From the NCBI GenBank assembly GCA_031267345.1, contig JAIRZG010000059.1:1-6654 (forward strand): a stretch of DNA of 6,654 bases. The letters are read 5' to 3'. The notes under the pieces were generated by a model that was given only the letters and a program-made list of their open reading frames with translations, was not told the DNA's origin and made no database searches. Position 1 is the stretch's first letter. Each line of letters opens with the position of its first letter. This DNA comes from Zoogloeaceae bacterium. GTDB taxonomy: Bacteria; Pseudomonadota; Gammaproteobacteria; Burkholderiales; Rhodocyclaceae. Both the position numbers and the translations under genes were made by a program. Below, in pieces: positions 5,928 to 6,654 of the stretch.

Positions 5928-6542
5928 ATGGCGCGGACGCTCGCGCTGGTCTTGTTGCTGGCGCTATTGACGCTCGTTTTTTTCTGGCCCAAAGCTCAGG
6001 ACGATCCCGCTTTACCCGTCCCGCCCGCCGAAGCCGCCGCGTTGCAACAGCTGCTCACGCTGAAACTTGCCGACGCGCAGCAACAAACCATTGATCCGGC
6101 AAAATGGCAGGGGCGCATCCGGGTCATCAATCTTTGGGCAACTTGGTGTCTGCCCTGCAAGGAAGAAATGCCCGCCTTCTCCCGTCTGCAAGACGCCTTT
6201 CAGGATAAAGAGGTGCAATTTGTCGGTATTGCAGTGGATTCTCCGGCGAACGTGCAGGCATTTTCGGCGAAATATCCGGTTTCCTATCCCCTGCCCATCG
6301 GCGATGACCGTGTGCTGCCCCTCTCCCGCGCGTTGGGCAACCTGTACATGGGCCTGCCGTTTACGCTGGTGGTGGGCAAAGAAGGTGAAATATTGATCCG
6401 AAAATCAGGCCGCTACGCGGAAGCCGAGCTTGCGACCTTGTTGACGCGGCTGACGCAAAACGCCCCGCCCATGCATCCAGTACATGAAGCGACAAAGCAA
6501 AAAATTAGCGGTAGGCCTTTAGAGCACATCAGAGTATTTTAA
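5928..6542 (+). CDS. TlpA/ResA-like membrane-anchored thioredoxin-fold protein
   Basis: 204 residues. The N-terminal hydrophobic segment LALVLLLALLTLVFFW (about 5-20) follows MART and is a signal anchor, putting the thioredoxin domain in the periplasm. The redox motif is WATWCLPC with Cys74 and Cys77, followed by KEEMPAFSRL. The cis-proline loop is GLPFT (P144), and VGKEGEILIRKSGR forms the last strands. These proteins reduce or exchange disulfides in envelope proteins, for example in cytochrome c maturation. The ATG at 5928 is preferred because GCGGAC precedes it; the in-frame ATG at 5904 overlaps the previous gene and adds MQRPVADK. The domain ends near residue 176-180 (TLLTRLTQN). The last ~25 residues (after NAPP, to HIRVF) look unrelated and lower in GC, and the stop at 6540-6542 lies next to an inserted transposase. 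The native stop was probably lost by the insertion. Confidence 0.88.
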   Translation: MARTLALVLLLALLTLVFFWPKAQDDPALPVPPAEAAALQQLLTLKLADAQQQTIDPAKWQGRIRVINLWATWCLPCKEEMPAFSRLQDAFQDKEVQFVGIAVDSPANVQAFSAKYPVSYPLPIGDDRVLPLSRALGNLYMGLPFTLVVGKEGEILIRKSGRYAEAELATLLTRLTQNAPPMHPVHEATKQKISGRPLEHIRVF

Positions 6543-6654
6543 CTTAACGTTGCGCATATCCATCATGTTTGAACCCTCCTGAGATGTCTGAAATGGAGAT
6601 GCAATTGAAAGCTTGGGAGATGGCCTGATCGAGAAGTTCTTTGGCTCGGACTTT
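6481..6654 (-). mobile_element. Right-edge insertion sequence, IS630-like, terminal part only
   Basis: GC content falls noticeably after about 6480, where the thioredoxin domain has already ended, and a transposase C-terminus reads inward on the minus strand from the window edge to a TAA at 6546-6544. IS630 elements insert at TA. Candidate TA junctions are at 6481-6482, 6506-6507, 6512-6513 and 6520-6521. I cannot choose between them because the other terminal inverted repeat is outside the window. The left boundary given is the outermost candidate. Confidence 0.45.
6544..6654 (-). CDS. IS630-like family transposase, partial (C-terminal 36 residues)
   Basis: The minus strand is open from the window edge for 36 codons and ends at TAA. 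It reads KVRAKELLDQAISQAFNCIS then ISDISGGFKHDGYAQR. The pattern LL..AI..AF..I...DI.G.F.H.GY followed by a few residues and the stop matches how IS630-type DDE transposases end (commonly ...D..GWF.HCGY). The tryptophan and cysteine of that ending are Gly and Asp here. The catalytic domain lies beyond the window, so completeness cannot be judged. It converges on the thioredoxin gene, with the two stop codons one base apart. A different DDE family remains possible because only the tail is visible. Confidence 0.6.
   Translation of the reverse strand, partial: KVRAKELLDQAISQAFNCISISDISGGFKHDGYAQR

Noticed and set aside
6525..6571. A minus-strand mini-ORF beginning MMDMRNVKLK preceded by a perfect AGGAGG
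   Set aside because: It lies in another frame inside and just past the transposase C-terminus. That longer frame matches an IS630-like ending, while the mini-ORF is only 15 codons with no recognisable product.

Overview
The window looks like the chromosome of a GC-rich Gram-negative proteobacterium, most likely a betaproteobacterium. The support is a complete mpl gene (a peptidoglycan-recycling ligase confined to Gram-negative bacteria), a TlpA/ResA-like membrane-anchored thioredoxin, and the order mpl / small conserved protein / thioredoxin, which I recall from betaproteobacterial genomes. No 16S or other phylogenetic marker is present, so the placement is an inference.

Layout, left to right. 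Bases 1-171 (minus strand) hold the N-terminal part of an IS5-like transposase that runs off the window. Bases 172-391 are non-coding and carry short inverted repeats. Bases 392-2200 and 2197-3684 (minus strand, ATGA overlap) are a two-gene unit: a NeuB-type PEP-dependent sugar-acid synthase fused to a C-terminal cupin, followed by an acetolactate-synthase-like thiamine diphosphate (ThDP) enzyme. A near-consensus sigma-70 promoter with a 17-base spacer lies in the 170-base gap upstream. Bases 3855-5213 (minus strand) are mpl. An 85-base divergent intergenic region with a strong dyad separates it from two plus-strand genes: a 206-residue conserved protein with a weak nucleotidyltransferase-like motif, and a thioredoxin. 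At the right edge (6544-6654, minus strand) is the C-terminal end of an IS630-like transposase. The last ~25 residues of the thioredoxin appear to be read from sequence brought in by that insertion.

How the genes may work together. mpl, the 206-residue protein and the thioredoxin look like ordinary chromosomal backbone. The NeuB-cupin/ThDP pair looks like an accessory module, transcribed from its own promoter and ending next to insertion-sequence debris. A PEP-condensing synthase joined to a sugar-isomerase-like cupin and coupled to a ThDP carboligase/decarboxylase suggests synthesis of an unusual acidic or branched surface sugar. The nucleotide-activating enzyme and glycosyltransferases such a pathway needs are not in the window. 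This pair is the best candidate for something undescribed. No RNA gene, CRISPR array or phage gene was seen.
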